18,418 nucleotides of DNA from Methylomonas sp. (GTDB lineage: Bacteria; Pseudomonadota; Gammaproteobacteria; Methylococcales; Methylomonadaceae), in NCBI GenBank assembly GCA_026989715.1, contig JALSIU010000179.1, positions 1 to 18,418 on the forward strand. Direction: 5' to 3'. Made by a program: the position numbers and the translations under genes. The notes under the pieces are model-generated. The model searched no databases. It was not told the origin of the DNA and saw nothing but the letters and a program-made list of their open reading frames with translations. How positions within the stretch are numbered: the first letter of the stretch is position 1; each line of letters begins with the position of its first letter. Below, one piece after another: positions 7,498 to 14,987 of the stretch.

Positions 7498-7818
7498 ATG
7501 TCTGATTGGGTCGATGTGGTGGCAGAGAGTGCTTTAAGCGTGGGTGAACATGTATTGGTGGATGTCGATGGTGTGGAGGTAGCTGTTTTTAAGCTGGAAG
7601 ATGGATTTTATGCGTTAGAGGATGTGTGTACGCATGATGGTGCAGAAATTGCCAGCGGCAGTATTGAGGATAATCAAATTATTTGCCCTAGGCATGGTGC
7701 GCATTTTTGTATTAAAACAGGTGAGGTGTTATGTGCGCCTGCCTATGAAGATATTGCGAGTTTAGAGGTAAAAATTACAGCGGGGCGTGTGCTGGTGCGT
7801 GATTCACGTTGGGATTAA
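7498..7818 (+). CDS. Rieske-type 2Fe-2S ferredoxin (dioxygenase-ferredoxin-like)
   Basis: This 106-residue protein carries the Rieske motif C-T-H (Cys44, His46) and C-P-R-H (Cys63, His66), spaced C-x-H-x16-C-x2-H, which binds a 2Fe-2S cluster with two Cys and two His. It has no signal peptide, twin-arginine signal or membrane segment, so it is soluble and cytoplasmic. It resembles the small ferredoxins of aromatic-ring dioxygenases and NirD-like proteins, but no oxygenase lies nearby. Such genes are sometimes found at the end of suf operons, where they may carry electrons for cluster assembly. The precise partner is unknown. The start is the ATG at 7498, with AAGGA 5 bases upstream; the GTG at 7495 is too close to that site. 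Confidence 0.85.
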   Translation: MSDWVDVVAESALSVGEHVLVDVDGVEVAVFKLEDGFYALEDVCTHDGAEIASGSIEDNQIICPRHGAHFCIKTGEVLCAPAYEDIASLEVKITAGRVLVRDSRWD

Positions 7819-7820
7819 GA

Positions 7821-7849
7821 ACAACAGAGTAGCAGGGCTACTCTGCTGT
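7821..7849. terminator. hairpin between the suf operon and the convergent gene, likely weak bidirectional terminator
   Basis: CAGAGTAGC (7825-7833) and GCTACTCTG (7837-7845) form a perfect 9-base-pair stem around the loop AGG, with three further outer pairs across one mismatch (7821-7823 with 7847-7849). It lies in the 46 bases between two convergent stop codons. No long T run follows on the plus strand; on the minus strand the following bases (TTGTTCTT) are moderately T-rich, so termination may be better in that direction. Confidence 0.6.
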
Positions 7850-7864
7850 GTAGAAATCAATCTT

Positions 7865-8251
7865 TTATAGCATGCCGTGTAGTGCTTTAAAGCGGTTTTC
7901 AGCTTCTAATAAATGTGATTCAGCAGGTTGTAATGCTGATTTTTTAATTTCTTTTCTAGCTAATTTCAAATATTTAGCTGCTTTTTGACGATTTCTGTCA
8001 ACAATATCATTTGCATTAATTTCTTTGTTTAAGTTAATGGCTTCTTTGATAAGGTTTAGAATGCCTTGGCTATCTGCACCGTTATCAATGGCATGTCTTG
8101 CTTCCATGATTTTTTCAACAACGTTATCAATTGCCACATCTGGCTCAAAGCATGTTCTGCCATCTTCACACTCAGCTAATGCCGCAGTAGAAAAAGTCCC
8201 CATAGAAGCACCAAGGCAGACAGATAGTAAAAATGGTTTTAAAATTTTCAT
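7865..8251 (-). CDS. small exported helical protein of unknown function
   Basis: I do not recognise this 128-residue protein with certainty. It starts with a clear signal peptide: M-K-I-L-K-P, a hydrophobic core, and A-A-L-A before E-C, so signal peptidase I cleavage near residue 26 is likely and the mature protein of about 100 residues would be periplasmic or secreted. The cysteine is not in a lipobox. The mature protein has two cysteines near its start (C-E-D-G-R-T-C), probably a disulfide, then a charged, almost proline-free helical region rich in Lys, Glu, Ala and Asn. The periodicity of helix pairs (A-R-H-A-I-D-N-G, I-K-E-A-I-N-L, A-R-K-E-I-K-K, A-E-N-R-F) recalls small helix-bundle proteins such as SmbP, but the histidine-rich metal ligands of SmbP are absent. 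The start has GAGGG 4 bases upstream. It is transcribed alone, convergent with the suf operon. Confidence 0.8.
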   Translation of the reverse strand: MKILKPFLLSVCLGASMGTFSTAALAECEDGRTCFEPDVAIDNVVEKIMEARHAIDNGADSQGILNLIKEAINLNKEINANDIVDRNRQKAAKYLKLARKEIKKSALQPAESHLLEAENRFKALHGML

Positions 8252-8416
8252 GTAACCCTCATTGTTTTTAGTTATATAACGCGTTGTTCGATTAACATTA
8301 ACGCATTCGAGGTTATTCTAGCACAAGATGGCGAAACAACAATGCTAATTATTAATGGGCTAATAAGCGTACCATATAGTATATAATGAGGAATTTCAGA
8401 ACTGATAGCTTGAAAA
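8252..8416. promoter_or_regulatory. divergent promoter region, exported protein / prfB
   Basis: This 165-base gap must hold promoters for the minus-strand exported protein and for prfB-lysS. On the plus strand a perfect TATAAT lies at 8382-8387, about 30 bases before the prfB start, but no good -35 is found at 16-18 bases from it. I cannot place the minus-strand promoter with confidence. Confidence 0.4.
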
Positions 8417-9515
8417 ATGCAAGAAATTAATCCTATTACCAATAAAATTACTGATTTAACGCGTCGTACTGATGCGCTTAGGGGGTATCTTTGACTTCGA
8501 TGCTAAGCATGAGCGTTTAGTGGAAGTCTTGAGAGAATTAGAAAGCCCTGATATATGGAGCAACCCAGCGCAAGCTCAGGCTTTAGGCAAGGAGAGAGGC
8601 TTATTAGAAGCCGTGGTGAATACATTGACTGACTTAACGGCAGGGCTTGCTGATGCAGCAGAGCTGTTGGAGATGGCGGTTGCGGAGCAAGATGAGGAAA
8701 CGGTAGCAACGGTGCTTGAAGATTTGAAAATCTTTGAAAAACAAGTGCTTAATTTAGAGTTTCGTCGCATGTTTTCCGGTGAGATGGATGCCAATAATGC
8801 GTTTTTAGATATTCAATCCGGTTCTGGCGGTACTGAAGCGCAAGATTGGGCGGCAATGATTATGCGTATGTATTTGCGTTGGGGTGAGCGTAAGGGATTT
8901 AAAACGGAATTGATTGAAGAGTCACAAGGTGAGGTAGCCGGCATTAAAAGTGCGACGATTAAGTTTGAGGGTGATTATGCCTTCGGGTGGTTGCGTACGG
9001 AAACGGGCGTGCATCGTTTAGTCAGAAAGTCCCCTTTTGATTCGGGCAATCGCCGGCATACTTCTTTTGCGTCAGTCTTTGTATCGCCGGAAATTGATGA
9101 CGATATTGATATTGATATTAACCCCGCAGATTTGCGTATTGATGTTTATCGTGCAAGTGGTGCAGGGGGGCAGCATGTAAATAAAACGGAGTCGGCGGTG
9201 CGTATTACGCATTTACCGACGAATACGGTTGCACAGTGTCAAAATGATCGTTCACAGCATAAAAACAAAGACACGGCGATGAAGCAGTTAAAGTCTAAAC
9301 TTTACGAATTAGAATTGCGTAAGCGTTCAGAATCGCAGCAAGCGGTTGAAGATAGTAAGTCTGATATAGGCTGGGGAAGTCAGATTCGTTCCTATGTGCT
9401 AGATCAATCACGTATTAAAGATTTACGTACCCATGTGGAAACAGGCAATACCCAGGCGGTATTAGATGGTGATTTAGATCCGTTTATTGAAGCCAGTTTG
9501 AAAAGCGGTTTATAA
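8417..9515 (+). CDS. prfB: peptide chain release factor 2, expressed by programmed +1 frameshift
   Basis: RF2 recognises UGA and UAA stop codons and releases the finished protein. The gene is in two frames: 25 codons from the ATG at 8417 (M-Q-E-I-N-P, aligning with E. coli M-F-E-I-N-P) up to an in-frame TGA at 8492-8494, then the +1 frame from GAC at 8493 to the stop at 9513-9515. The joined product is 365 residues, the same as E. coli. The shift site CTT-TGA-C with AGGGGG three bases upstream is the classical autoregulatory signal, so this is not a pseudogene. The stop-recognition tripeptide S-P-F is near residue 205, and the catalytic G-G-Q is at 250-252. Residue 246 is alanine, the ancestral state, not the threonine of E. 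coli K-12. Little ribosome binding sequence precedes the start. lysS follows after 71 bases, the pairing seen in E. coli. Confidence 0.96.
8480..8495 (+). promoter_or_regulatory. prfB +1 programmed frameshift site
   Basis: The sixteen bases AGGGGGTATCTTTGAC contain the internal Shine-Dalgarno-like element AGGGGG (8480-8485), the slippery leucine codon CTT (8489-8491) and the stop TGA followed by C (8492-8495). When RF2 is scarce the ribosome pauses at UGA and slips forward one base, from CTT to TTT, so RF2 controls its own synthesis. The arrangement and spacing are as described for E. coli prfB. Confidence 0.95.
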
Positions 9516-9586
9516 CAACGCTAAATTTAGGCGGGTTTAAATTAACTTATTTTTTATATTTTTTAAGAATTATATTACAGTAAAAC

Positions 9587-11086
9587 ATGTCAGAATTAGA
9601 GCACGATGAACAAGAGCAAGTAGCGCAACGCCGTACTAAATTAAGTGCGTTACGTGAAAATGGCGGGGTTGCTTTCCCAACTGATTTTCGCCGCAATACA
9701 GTCGCCGGTGAATTGATTGCCGAATATGGCGCAAAAAGCAAGGAAGAGCTGGATGCAGAGCCTATTCGCGTCAAATTGGCAGGGCGTATGATGACGCGCA
9801 GAATCATGGGAAAGGCTAGTTTTGCGCATATACAAGATATGTCGGGCAGAATTCAGTTATATGTTACCCGTGATACCTTGGCAGATGGTTTTTATAATGA
9901 GCAATTTAAAAAATGGGATATTGGTGACATTATCGGTGCCGAAGGTGTCTTGTTTAAAACGAAAGTCGGTGAATTAAGTGTGCGGGTTGATGATGTACGT
10001 TTATTAACTAAGGCTTTGCGACCTTTGCCGGAAAAATTTCATGGTATTGCGGATCAGGAAATTAAATATCGACAACGGTATTTAGATTTGATTATGAGTG
10101 ATACCTCACGAGAAACTTTTTTGATGCGCTCAAAAATTGTTGCTTACATACGACAATTTTTAACCGAACGTCAGTTTCTGGAGGTGGAAACACCGATGAT
10201 GCAAGCCATTCCAGGGGGGGCGACCGCTAAGCCGTTTGAAACGCATCATAATGCTTTGGATATGGGCTTATATTTGCGTATTGCGCCTGAGCTTTATTTA
10301 AAACGCTTAGTGGTGGGAGGCTTTGAGCGTGTTTTTGAAATTAATCGTAACTTTCGTAATGAGGGCTTATCATCGCGTCATAATCCTGAGTTTACGATGA
10401 TAGAATTCTATCAGGCTTATGCTGAGTATGGTGAATTAATGGATTTGACTGAAGCTATGTTAAAAGGGATTGCTGAAGAGTTGCTTGGTCATTCGGTGGT
10501 TACGTACCAAGGGGAAGAGTATGACTTTGGTAAGCCGTTTCAGCGCATGACCGTTTTTGATTCCATTTTACATTTTAACCCTGATTTAACGGCGGTAGAT
10601 CTTGATAATCGAGAGTCTGCTGTGCAAGTTGCTGAAAATCTAGGTATTCCAGTCAAAGAGAGTTATGGCTTGGGGAAAGTGCAGATTGAAATTTTTGAAA
10701 AAACGGTTGAGACGCAGTTATTGCAGCCTACTTTTATTACGGCCTATCCTGTCGAGGTGTCGCCTTTAGCGCGGCGCAATGATGATGATCCGCATGTAAC
10801 CGACCGCTTTGAGTTTTTTGTTGGGGGGCGTGAAATTGCTAATGGTTTTACTGAGTTAAATGATCCTGAAGATCAGGCTGAGCGTTTCTTGCAACAGGTA
10901 CAAGAAAAAGAAGCAGGTGATGATGAGGCAATGCATTATGATGCTGATTATATTGCTGCTTTAGAGCATGGTATGCCGCCTACTGCCGGTGAAGGCATCG
11001 GGATTGATCGATTGGTTATGTTGTTTACCGATTCGCCATCTATTCGTGATGTATTGTTGTTTCCGCATATGCGCCCAAAAGGGTAG
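9587..11086 (+). CDS. lysS: lysyl-tRNA synthetase, class II
   Basis: LysS attaches lysine to tRNA-Lys. The 499-residue length matches class II enzymes (E. coli 505). The N-terminal anticodon-binding OB fold spans about residues 65-160 (V-K-L-A-G-R-M-M-T-R-R, then F-A-H-I-Q-D). The class II catalytic domain shows motif 2 as F-R-N-E-G-L-S-S-R-H-N-P-E-F-T near residue 265 and motif 3 as G-I-G-I-D-R-L-V-M-L near 475. There is no sign of the EpmA-like short form. It follows prfB and is probably co-transcribed, since the 71-base gap is AT-rich without a clear terminator. No good ribosome binding site is visible before the ATG. Confidence 0.97.
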   Translation: MSELEHDEQEQVAQRRTKLSALRENGGVAFPTDFRRNTVAGELIAEYGAKSKEELDAEPIRVKLAGRMMTRRIMGKASFAHIQDMSGRIQLYVTRDTLADGFYNEQFKKWDIGDIIGAEGVLFKTKVGELSVRVDDVRLLTKALRPLPEKFHGIADQEIKYRQRYLDLIMSDTSRETFLMRSKIVAYIRQFLTERQFLEVETPMMQAIPGGATAKPFETHHNALDMGLYLRIAPELYLKRLVVGGFERVFEINRNFRNEGLSSRHNPEFTMIEFYQAYAEYGELMDLTEAMLKGIAEELLGHSVVTYQGEEYDFGKPFQRMTVFDSILHFNPDLTAVDLDNRESAVQVAENLGIPVKESYGLGKVQIEIFEKTVETQLLQPTFITAYPVEVSPLARRNDDDPHVTDRFEFFVGGREIANGFTELNDPEDQAERFLQQVQEKEAGDDEAMHYDADYIAALEHGMPPTAGEGIGIDRLVMLFTDSPSIRDVLLFPHMRPKG

Positions 11087-11103
11087 TATTAGGCGGCATT
11101 CAT

Positions 11104-11132
11104 AAAAAAGCCTCTTAAAAGAGGCTTTTTTT
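11104..11132. terminator. strong bidirectional rho-independent terminator between lysS and the CBS gene
   Basis: GCCTCTT (11110-11116) and AAGAGGC (11119-11125) form a stem with a two-base (or relaxed four-base) loop. It is preceded by six A and followed by seven T, so it has a T run in both directions. It sits between the convergent stops of lysS and the CBS-domain gene and should end both transcripts. Confidence 0.92.
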
Positions 11133-11147
11133 GGGGGCGCGTTATTT

Positions 11148-11612
11148 TTAGTGCTTGGCGTTTGCGGCTATTTTTTCGACGCGCTTTTCATTGGCGTGTT
11201 CGATTTTTGCAAAAACGCGCAAAATATCAGTGGCTGATAAAATTCCCACCAATTTGTTTTGCTTGTCAATGACAGGCAAAGCGCCAATTCTATTTTCAGC
11301 CATTAATTCTGCTGCTTTTGAGGCGTAAGTATCCATTTGTACAGTAATAACGCCGCGGTGCATGATATGAGTGACTTTTTTGGGCAGTACATGTAACTCA
11401 GTTTTTCCTTCAGCCGCAATTGAGTTGGAATTGCTTTTAGGGCCTAGTGCTTTATAGAGGTCTCTGTCAGAGACGATGCCAACGACTTTTCCTTTTTCAA
11501 CAACAGGTAAATGACGGACTTTTTCGTAGTGGATTAGAAAAAAGACTCGGTCAATCATATCTTGTGGCTCGACCGTAAAAACTTTTTTGGTCATTAAATC
11601 TTCAACTCGCAT
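11148..11612 (-). CDS. two-CBS-domain protein
   Basis: The 154-residue protein is a stand-alone pair of CBS domains. The first (about 1-60) begins V-E-D-L-M-T-K-K-V-F-T-V and ends V-V-G-I-V-S-D-R-D-L. The second (about 80-140) has H-I-M-H-R-G-V-I-T-V and L-V-G-I-L-S-A-T-D-I. CBS pairs bind adenine nucleotides such as AMP, ATP or SAM and act as energy or ligand sensors, but no effector domain is attached, so the target is unknown. A short Lys/Ala-rich tail follows. I chose the ATG at 11612 (M-R-V-E-D-L) because GAGGAG lies 10 bases upstream; longer starts (11630, 11648) in frame would include that site. It is divergent from adk. Confidence 0.85.
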   Translation of the reverse strand: MRVEDLMTKKVFTVEPQDMIDRVFFLIHYEKVRHLPVVEKGKVVGIVSDRDLYKALGPKSNSNSIAAEGKTELHVLPKKVTHIMHRGVITVQMDTYASKAAELMAENRIGALPVIDKQNKLVGILSATDILRVFAKIEHANEKRVEKIAANAKH

Positions 11613-11648
11613 GCGTTTATAGCTCCTCATATTCGTTATGGACGGCAC

Positions 11649-11677
11649 AGAATAGACAGATAATGATAATTTTACAA
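11649..11677 (-). promoter_or_regulatory. candidate promoter of the CBS gene
   Basis: On the minus strand TTGTAA (11677-11672) and TATTCT (11654-11649) are separated by 17 bases, about 37 bases before the chosen start codon. The -35 is partial and the -10 is four of six consensus bases, so this is tentative. Confidence 0.3.
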
Positions 11678-11720
11678 GAGTTATATCGTCGAATGTTATA
11701 AAATGATGGGTTATGTTGAT

Positions 11721-11750
11721 TTGAAATGAGCTTGGTAGGGCTTATATATT
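11721..11750 (+). promoter_or_regulatory. candidate promoter of adk and the downstream genes
   Basis: TTGAAA (11721-11726) is followed after 18 bases by TATATT (11745-11750), or after 16 by TATATA (11743-11748). This is the best promoter-like pair in the 220-base gap between the divergent CBS and adk genes and would give a leader of about 75 bases. The rest of the gap is AT-rich with no other structure I can support. Confidence 0.45.
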
Positions 11751-11832
11751 CAACTGTCCGTATTTTGAAGTTTTAGTGGCATTTTAATAATTTTAATTAA
11801 ACAATTTTCAGCGGTAGCTGGTGGAGATATTT

Positions 11833-12477
11833 ATGCGCGTTATACTTTTAGGGAGTCCCGGTTCAGGTAAGGGTACTCAGGCGAAGTTTATTACTGAAAA
11901 ATACGAGATACCTCAAATATCAACGGGTGATATGCTACGTGCGGCGGTAAGAGCGGGGACGGAGCTTGGTGTAGCGGCAAAAAAAATTATGGATGAGGGC
12001 GGTTTAGTCTCTGATGATATTATTTTGGGATTGATTAAAGAGCGTATTGCTGAAGAGGATTGTAAGCGTGGCTTTTTATTGGATGGCTTTCCGCGTACCA
12101 TTGCGCAGGCAGAGGGCTTAGCGGCGATGGGGGTTGAAATTGACCATATCATCGAAATTGCCGTTGATGATGCGGAAATTATTAAACGTATGAGTGGTCG
12201 GCGCGTACATTTATCATCAGGGCGTACTTATCACACCGAGTTTAATCCACCTAAGGTTGCCGGCGTAGATGATGTGACCGGCGAAGCACTGATTCAGCGT
12301 GAGGATGATAAAGAGATCACGGTTAGGAAACGATTAGATGTTTATCATGAGCAAACCAAACCTTTGGTTGACTTTTATAAACGTGTTGCTGAGCAGAGCG
12401 ATGCGCGTTTTAGTTCAATTGCAGGGGTTGGTTCGGTTGAGGATATTACTGCTAAGGTTTTTGCTGCATTGGCATAG
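11833..12477 (+). CDS. adk: adenylate kinase
   Basis: Adk interconverts ATP + AMP and 2 ADP. The product is 214 residues, identical in length to E. coli Adk. The P-loop is G-S-P-G-S-G-K-G-T at residues 7-15; the AMP-binding segment has S-T-G-D-M-L-R and D-G-F-P-R-T. The long LID domain spans about 122-160 (G-R-R-V-H through E-I-T-V-R-K-R) and lacks the four zinc cysteines of Gram-positive forms. The ATG at 11833 is preferred over the in-frame GTG at 11821, because GGAG (11823-11826) sits 6 bases before it. The lpxD-like gene starts 14 bases after its stop. Confidence 0.97.
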   Translation: MRVILLGSPGSGKGTQAKFITEKYEIPQISTGDMLRAAVRAGTELGVAAKKIMDEGGLVSDDIILGLIKERIAEEDCKRGFLLDGFPRTIAQAEGLAAMGVEIDHIIEIAVDDAEIIKRMSGRRVHLSSGRTYHTEFNPPKVAGVDDVTGEALIQREDDKEITVRKRLDVYHEQTKPLVDFYKRVAEQSDARFSSIAGVGSVEDITAKVFAALA

Positions 12478-12491
12478 CAACGGGAGTCTAT

Positions 12492-13547
12492 GTGGATATT
12501 TTAAGCTCAGCTATTTATCAGGATTTTAAGGTACAAGGCTTGCTGGTTGCGCATTTAGGCGTTGCAATGCAGGTGACGAATATTGTTCCTGTAGAAAATG
12601 CAGGGCATGGGAATTTGGTGTTTGTTGAACATGAGAAGTATTTAGCGGCGGCAATGGCAGCCGGCGTATCGGCAATTGTTACAACGCAGAGTATTGCGGA
12701 TACAATTGTTGTTAAAAATATGGCTGTTTTGGTAGCACCTAATGTGCGTATGGCGATGGCTTATATACGCCAGAAATATACCGATAGAGATGTGTATGAT
12801 TCTGAATGGGGGCGTATTCATTGTTCTGCCGTTATTCATGAATCCGTCGCCGTGCCGGATGATGCGGTAATTGGGCCGGGCGTAGTGATTGGTGCGCGAG
12901 TTAAGCTAGGTGCCAAAGTAGTTATTATGGCAAATACGGTAATCGAGTTTGATGCCATCATTGGTGCGCGTACTGTTATTTACCCAAGCTGTGTCGTGTC
13001 GTATGATTGTCATATCGGTGAAGAGTGTATATTAAAAGCGGGGTGTGTGATTGGTAGCGATGGGCAAGGATTTGCACAGGATGAGCAACGTCGGCATCAT
13101 CGTATTCCGCAAACTGGGCGGGTTGTTATTGGTAATAAGGTTGTTATTGGGTCAGTAACGACGATTGACCGAGCCGCTTATACTGAAACTAAGGTACATG
13201 ATGGTTGTATTATTGATGCTCAGTGCCATCTTGCGCATAATGTGATTATCGAAGAAGATTGTATTTTAGTCGCACAAACAGGTATTGCAGGGTCTAGTCA
13301 TTTTGGTAAGCGTGTCATTGCATCCGGCCAGACCGGTGTTTTGGATCATGTTCATATTCCTGATGATACTATGTTGTTACACAGGGCGGGTATACATAGT
13401 AGTATAAAAGAGTCAGGAGTCTATGCTTACGGCCCGGTACAACCTTTTAAAAAATACGCCAAAAATATTGCCATCTTTCAGCGTTTAGGTGAGGTATGGT
13501 CACGTTTGAAAAAATTAGAGAAGCAAGTTGCAGAACTTACTAAATAA
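12492..13547 (+). CDS. LpxD-like UDP-3-O-acylglucosamine N-acyltransferase (possible second copy)
   Basis: This 351-residue protein has the two-part architecture of LpxD (E. coli 341). An N-terminal domain (about 1-100, with N-L-V-F-V-E-H-E-K-Y) is followed by a left-handed beta helix of hexapeptide repeats (about 110-300, many I/V-G-x-x-V/C units) and a C-terminal helix with W-S-R-L-K-K-L-E-K-Q-V. The catalytic histidine is His249 in L-A-H-N-V, equivalent to E. coli His239, with T-T-I-D-R-A upstream of it. LpxD adds a hydroxyacyl chain to the amino group in lipid A synthesis. The gene lies between adk and leuC, not in the usual bamA-lpxD-fabZ-lpxA cluster, so it may be a second LpxD or a related sugar N-acyltransferase. 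The start is GTG at 12492 with GGAG 5 bases upstream; the overlapping ATG at 12490 is in another frame and stops at once. Confidence 0.78.
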   Translation: MDILSSAIYQDFKVQGLLVAHLGVAMQVTNIVPVENAGHGNLVFVEHEKYLAAAMAAGVSAIVTTQSIADTIVVKNMAVLVAPNVRMAMAYIRQKYTDRDVYDSEWGRIHCSAVIHESVAVPDDAVIGPGVVIGARVKLGAKVVIMANTVIEFDAIIGARTVIYPSCVVSYDCHIGEECILKAGCVIGSDGQGFAQDEQRRHHRIPQTGRVVIGNKVVIGSVTTIDRAAYTETKVHDGCIIDAQCHLAHNVIIEEDCILVAQTGIAGSSHFGKRVIASGQTGVLDHVHIPDDTMLLHRAGIHSSIKESGVYAYGPVQPFKKYAKNIAIFQRLGEVWSRLKKLEKQVAELTK

Positions 13548-13570
13548 TAATAAATACGGTACAGATTGAA

Positions 13571-14977
13571 ATGTCAGCAAAAACTTTATATGACAAGCTT
13601 TGGGAAGATCACGTAGTACATACGGAGGATGATGGCTCTTCATTAATTTATATTGATCGGCAGTTAGTGCACGAAGTGACCTCGCCGCAAGCTTTTGAAG
13701 GTTTGCGCCTAGCCGGTAGGCGGCCGTGGCGTACTGAACGTAATCTTGCGGTTGCAGACCATAATGTGCCGACAACCGATCGGCGGGCTGGCATTGCTGA
13801 TCCTGTTGCGCGCTTGCAAGTGGCAACATTGGATAAAAACTGTGCTGAATTTGGGATTACTGAATTTACCATGACAGATGTAAGGCAAGGGATTGTGCAT
13901 GTTATTGGGCCTGAGCAAGGAGCAACGCTACCTGGAATGACGGTTGTGTGCGGTGATTCGCACACATCTACACATGGAGCGTCAGGTGCACTTGCTTTTG
14001 GTATTGGCACCTCTGAGGTGGAGCATGCACTGGCAACGCAGTGTTTGATTCAAAAGAAATCAAAAAACTTTTTAATCAAAGTCAATGGTGAGGTGGGTGA
14101 GGGCATTACGGCAAAAGATATTGTGTTAGCTATTATTGGTAAAATCGGCACAGCAGGGGGGACCGGTTATGCTATTGAGTTTGCCGGCACCGCCATTGCG
14201 GATTTATCCATGGAAGGGCGGATGACCGTTTGTAATATGGCGATTGAAGCAGGTGCAAGAGCAGGGCTTATTGCGGTTGATGAAACTACGATTGAATATT
14301 ATCAAGACCGTCCTTATTCGCCTAAAGGTGAGCATTGGCTAATGGCGGTGAGAGCATGGGAAAAATTACATTCAGATGCGGATGCTGTTTTTGATAAGGT
14401 TGTTGAGATTGATGCGGCAACGATTGCGCCGCAAGTCACATGGGGAACTTCGCCGGAAATGGTTGTTGCCGTGGGTGATAAAGTTCCTAATCCTGTTGAT
14501 GAGTTTGACCTTGTTAAGCAACAAAGTATGCAAACGGCTCTGGATTATATGGGCTTGAAAGCAGGACAAGCGATAACGGATATTGCTATAGATAAGGTTT
14601 TTATTGGTTCATGTACTAATTCCCGCATTGAAGATTTGCGTGCCGCAGCACAGGTTGTGGCAGGGAAACAGCGTGCTGAGACCGTCAAGTTGGCCATGGT
14701 GGTTCCAGGCTCCGGCTTGGTTAAGCAACAGGCTGAAAAAGAAGGTTTGGATAAAATTTTTATTGCGGCCGGTTTTGAATGGCGTGAGCCGGGGTGTTCT
14801 ATGTGTTTGGCGATGAATGCGGATAAATTAGAGGCAGGTGAGCGTTGTGCCTCAACGTCTAATCGTAATTTTGAAGGCCGTCAAGGTTATGGAGGGCGTA
14901 CACACTTGGTTAGCCCTGCGATGGCCGCTGCTGCAGGCATTGCAGGGAATTTTGTTGATATAAGAGAGTGGGTGTAA
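13571..14977 (+). CDS. leuC: 3-isopropylmalate dehydratase, large subunit
   Basis: LeuC with LeuD isomerises 2-isopropylmalate to 3-isopropylmalate in leucine synthesis, using a 4Fe-4S cluster of the aconitase kind. The length of 468 residues matches E. coli (466). The cluster ligands are Cys348 in G-S-C-T-N-S-R and Cys409 and Cys412 in G-C-S-M-C-L-A-M-N, within two positions of the E. coli residues. The N-terminal part shows C-G-D-S-H-T-S-T-H-G-A. It starts 23 bases after the lpxD-like gene with only a weak ribosome binding site. No leucine-rich leader peptide or attenuator precedes it. As a cluster enzyme it is a likely client of the suf genes upstream. Confidence 0.97.
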   Translation: MSAKTLYDKLWEDHVVHTEDDGSSLIYIDRQLVHEVTSPQAFEGLRLAGRRPWRTERNLAVADHNVPTTDRRAGIADPVARLQVATLDKNCAEFGITEFTMTDVRQGIVHVIGPEQGATLPGMTVVCGDSHTSTHGASGALAFGIGTSEVEHALATQCLIQKKSKNFLIKVNGEVGEGITAKDIVLAIIGKIGTAGGTGYAIEFAGTAIADLSMEGRMTVCNMAIEAGARAGLIAVDETTIEYYQDRPYSPKGEHWLMAVRAWEKLHSDADAVFDKVVEIDAATIAPQVTWGTSPEMVVAVGDKVPNPVDEFDLVKQQSMQTALDYMGLKAGQAITDIAIDKVFIGSCTNSRIEDLRAAAQVVAGKQRAETVKLAMVVPGSGLVKQQAEKEGLDKIFIAAGFEWREPGCSMCLAMNADKLEAGERCASTSNRNFEGRQGYGGRTHLVSPAMAAAAGIAGNFVDIREWV

Positions 14978-14987
14978 GGAAATTATG

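Noticed and set aside
8417..8494. prfB looks like a frameshifted pseudogene, with a stop at codon 26
   Set aside because: The stop is part of the known RF2 programmed frameshift signal (AGGGGG, CTT-TGA-C), and the joined product has full length with all motifs.
9516..9586. Possible riboswitch or T-box before lysS
   Set aside because: The gap is only 71 bases, AT-rich, and shows no long structured leader or terminator-antiterminator pair.
13548..13570. Possible leucine attenuator before leuC
   Set aside because: The gap is 23 bases, too short for a leader peptide and attenuator.
13515..14010. Minus-strand open frames of 104 and 120 codons across the start of leuC
   Set aside because: They are shadows of leuC; the plus-strand frame has clear LeuC sequence throughout.
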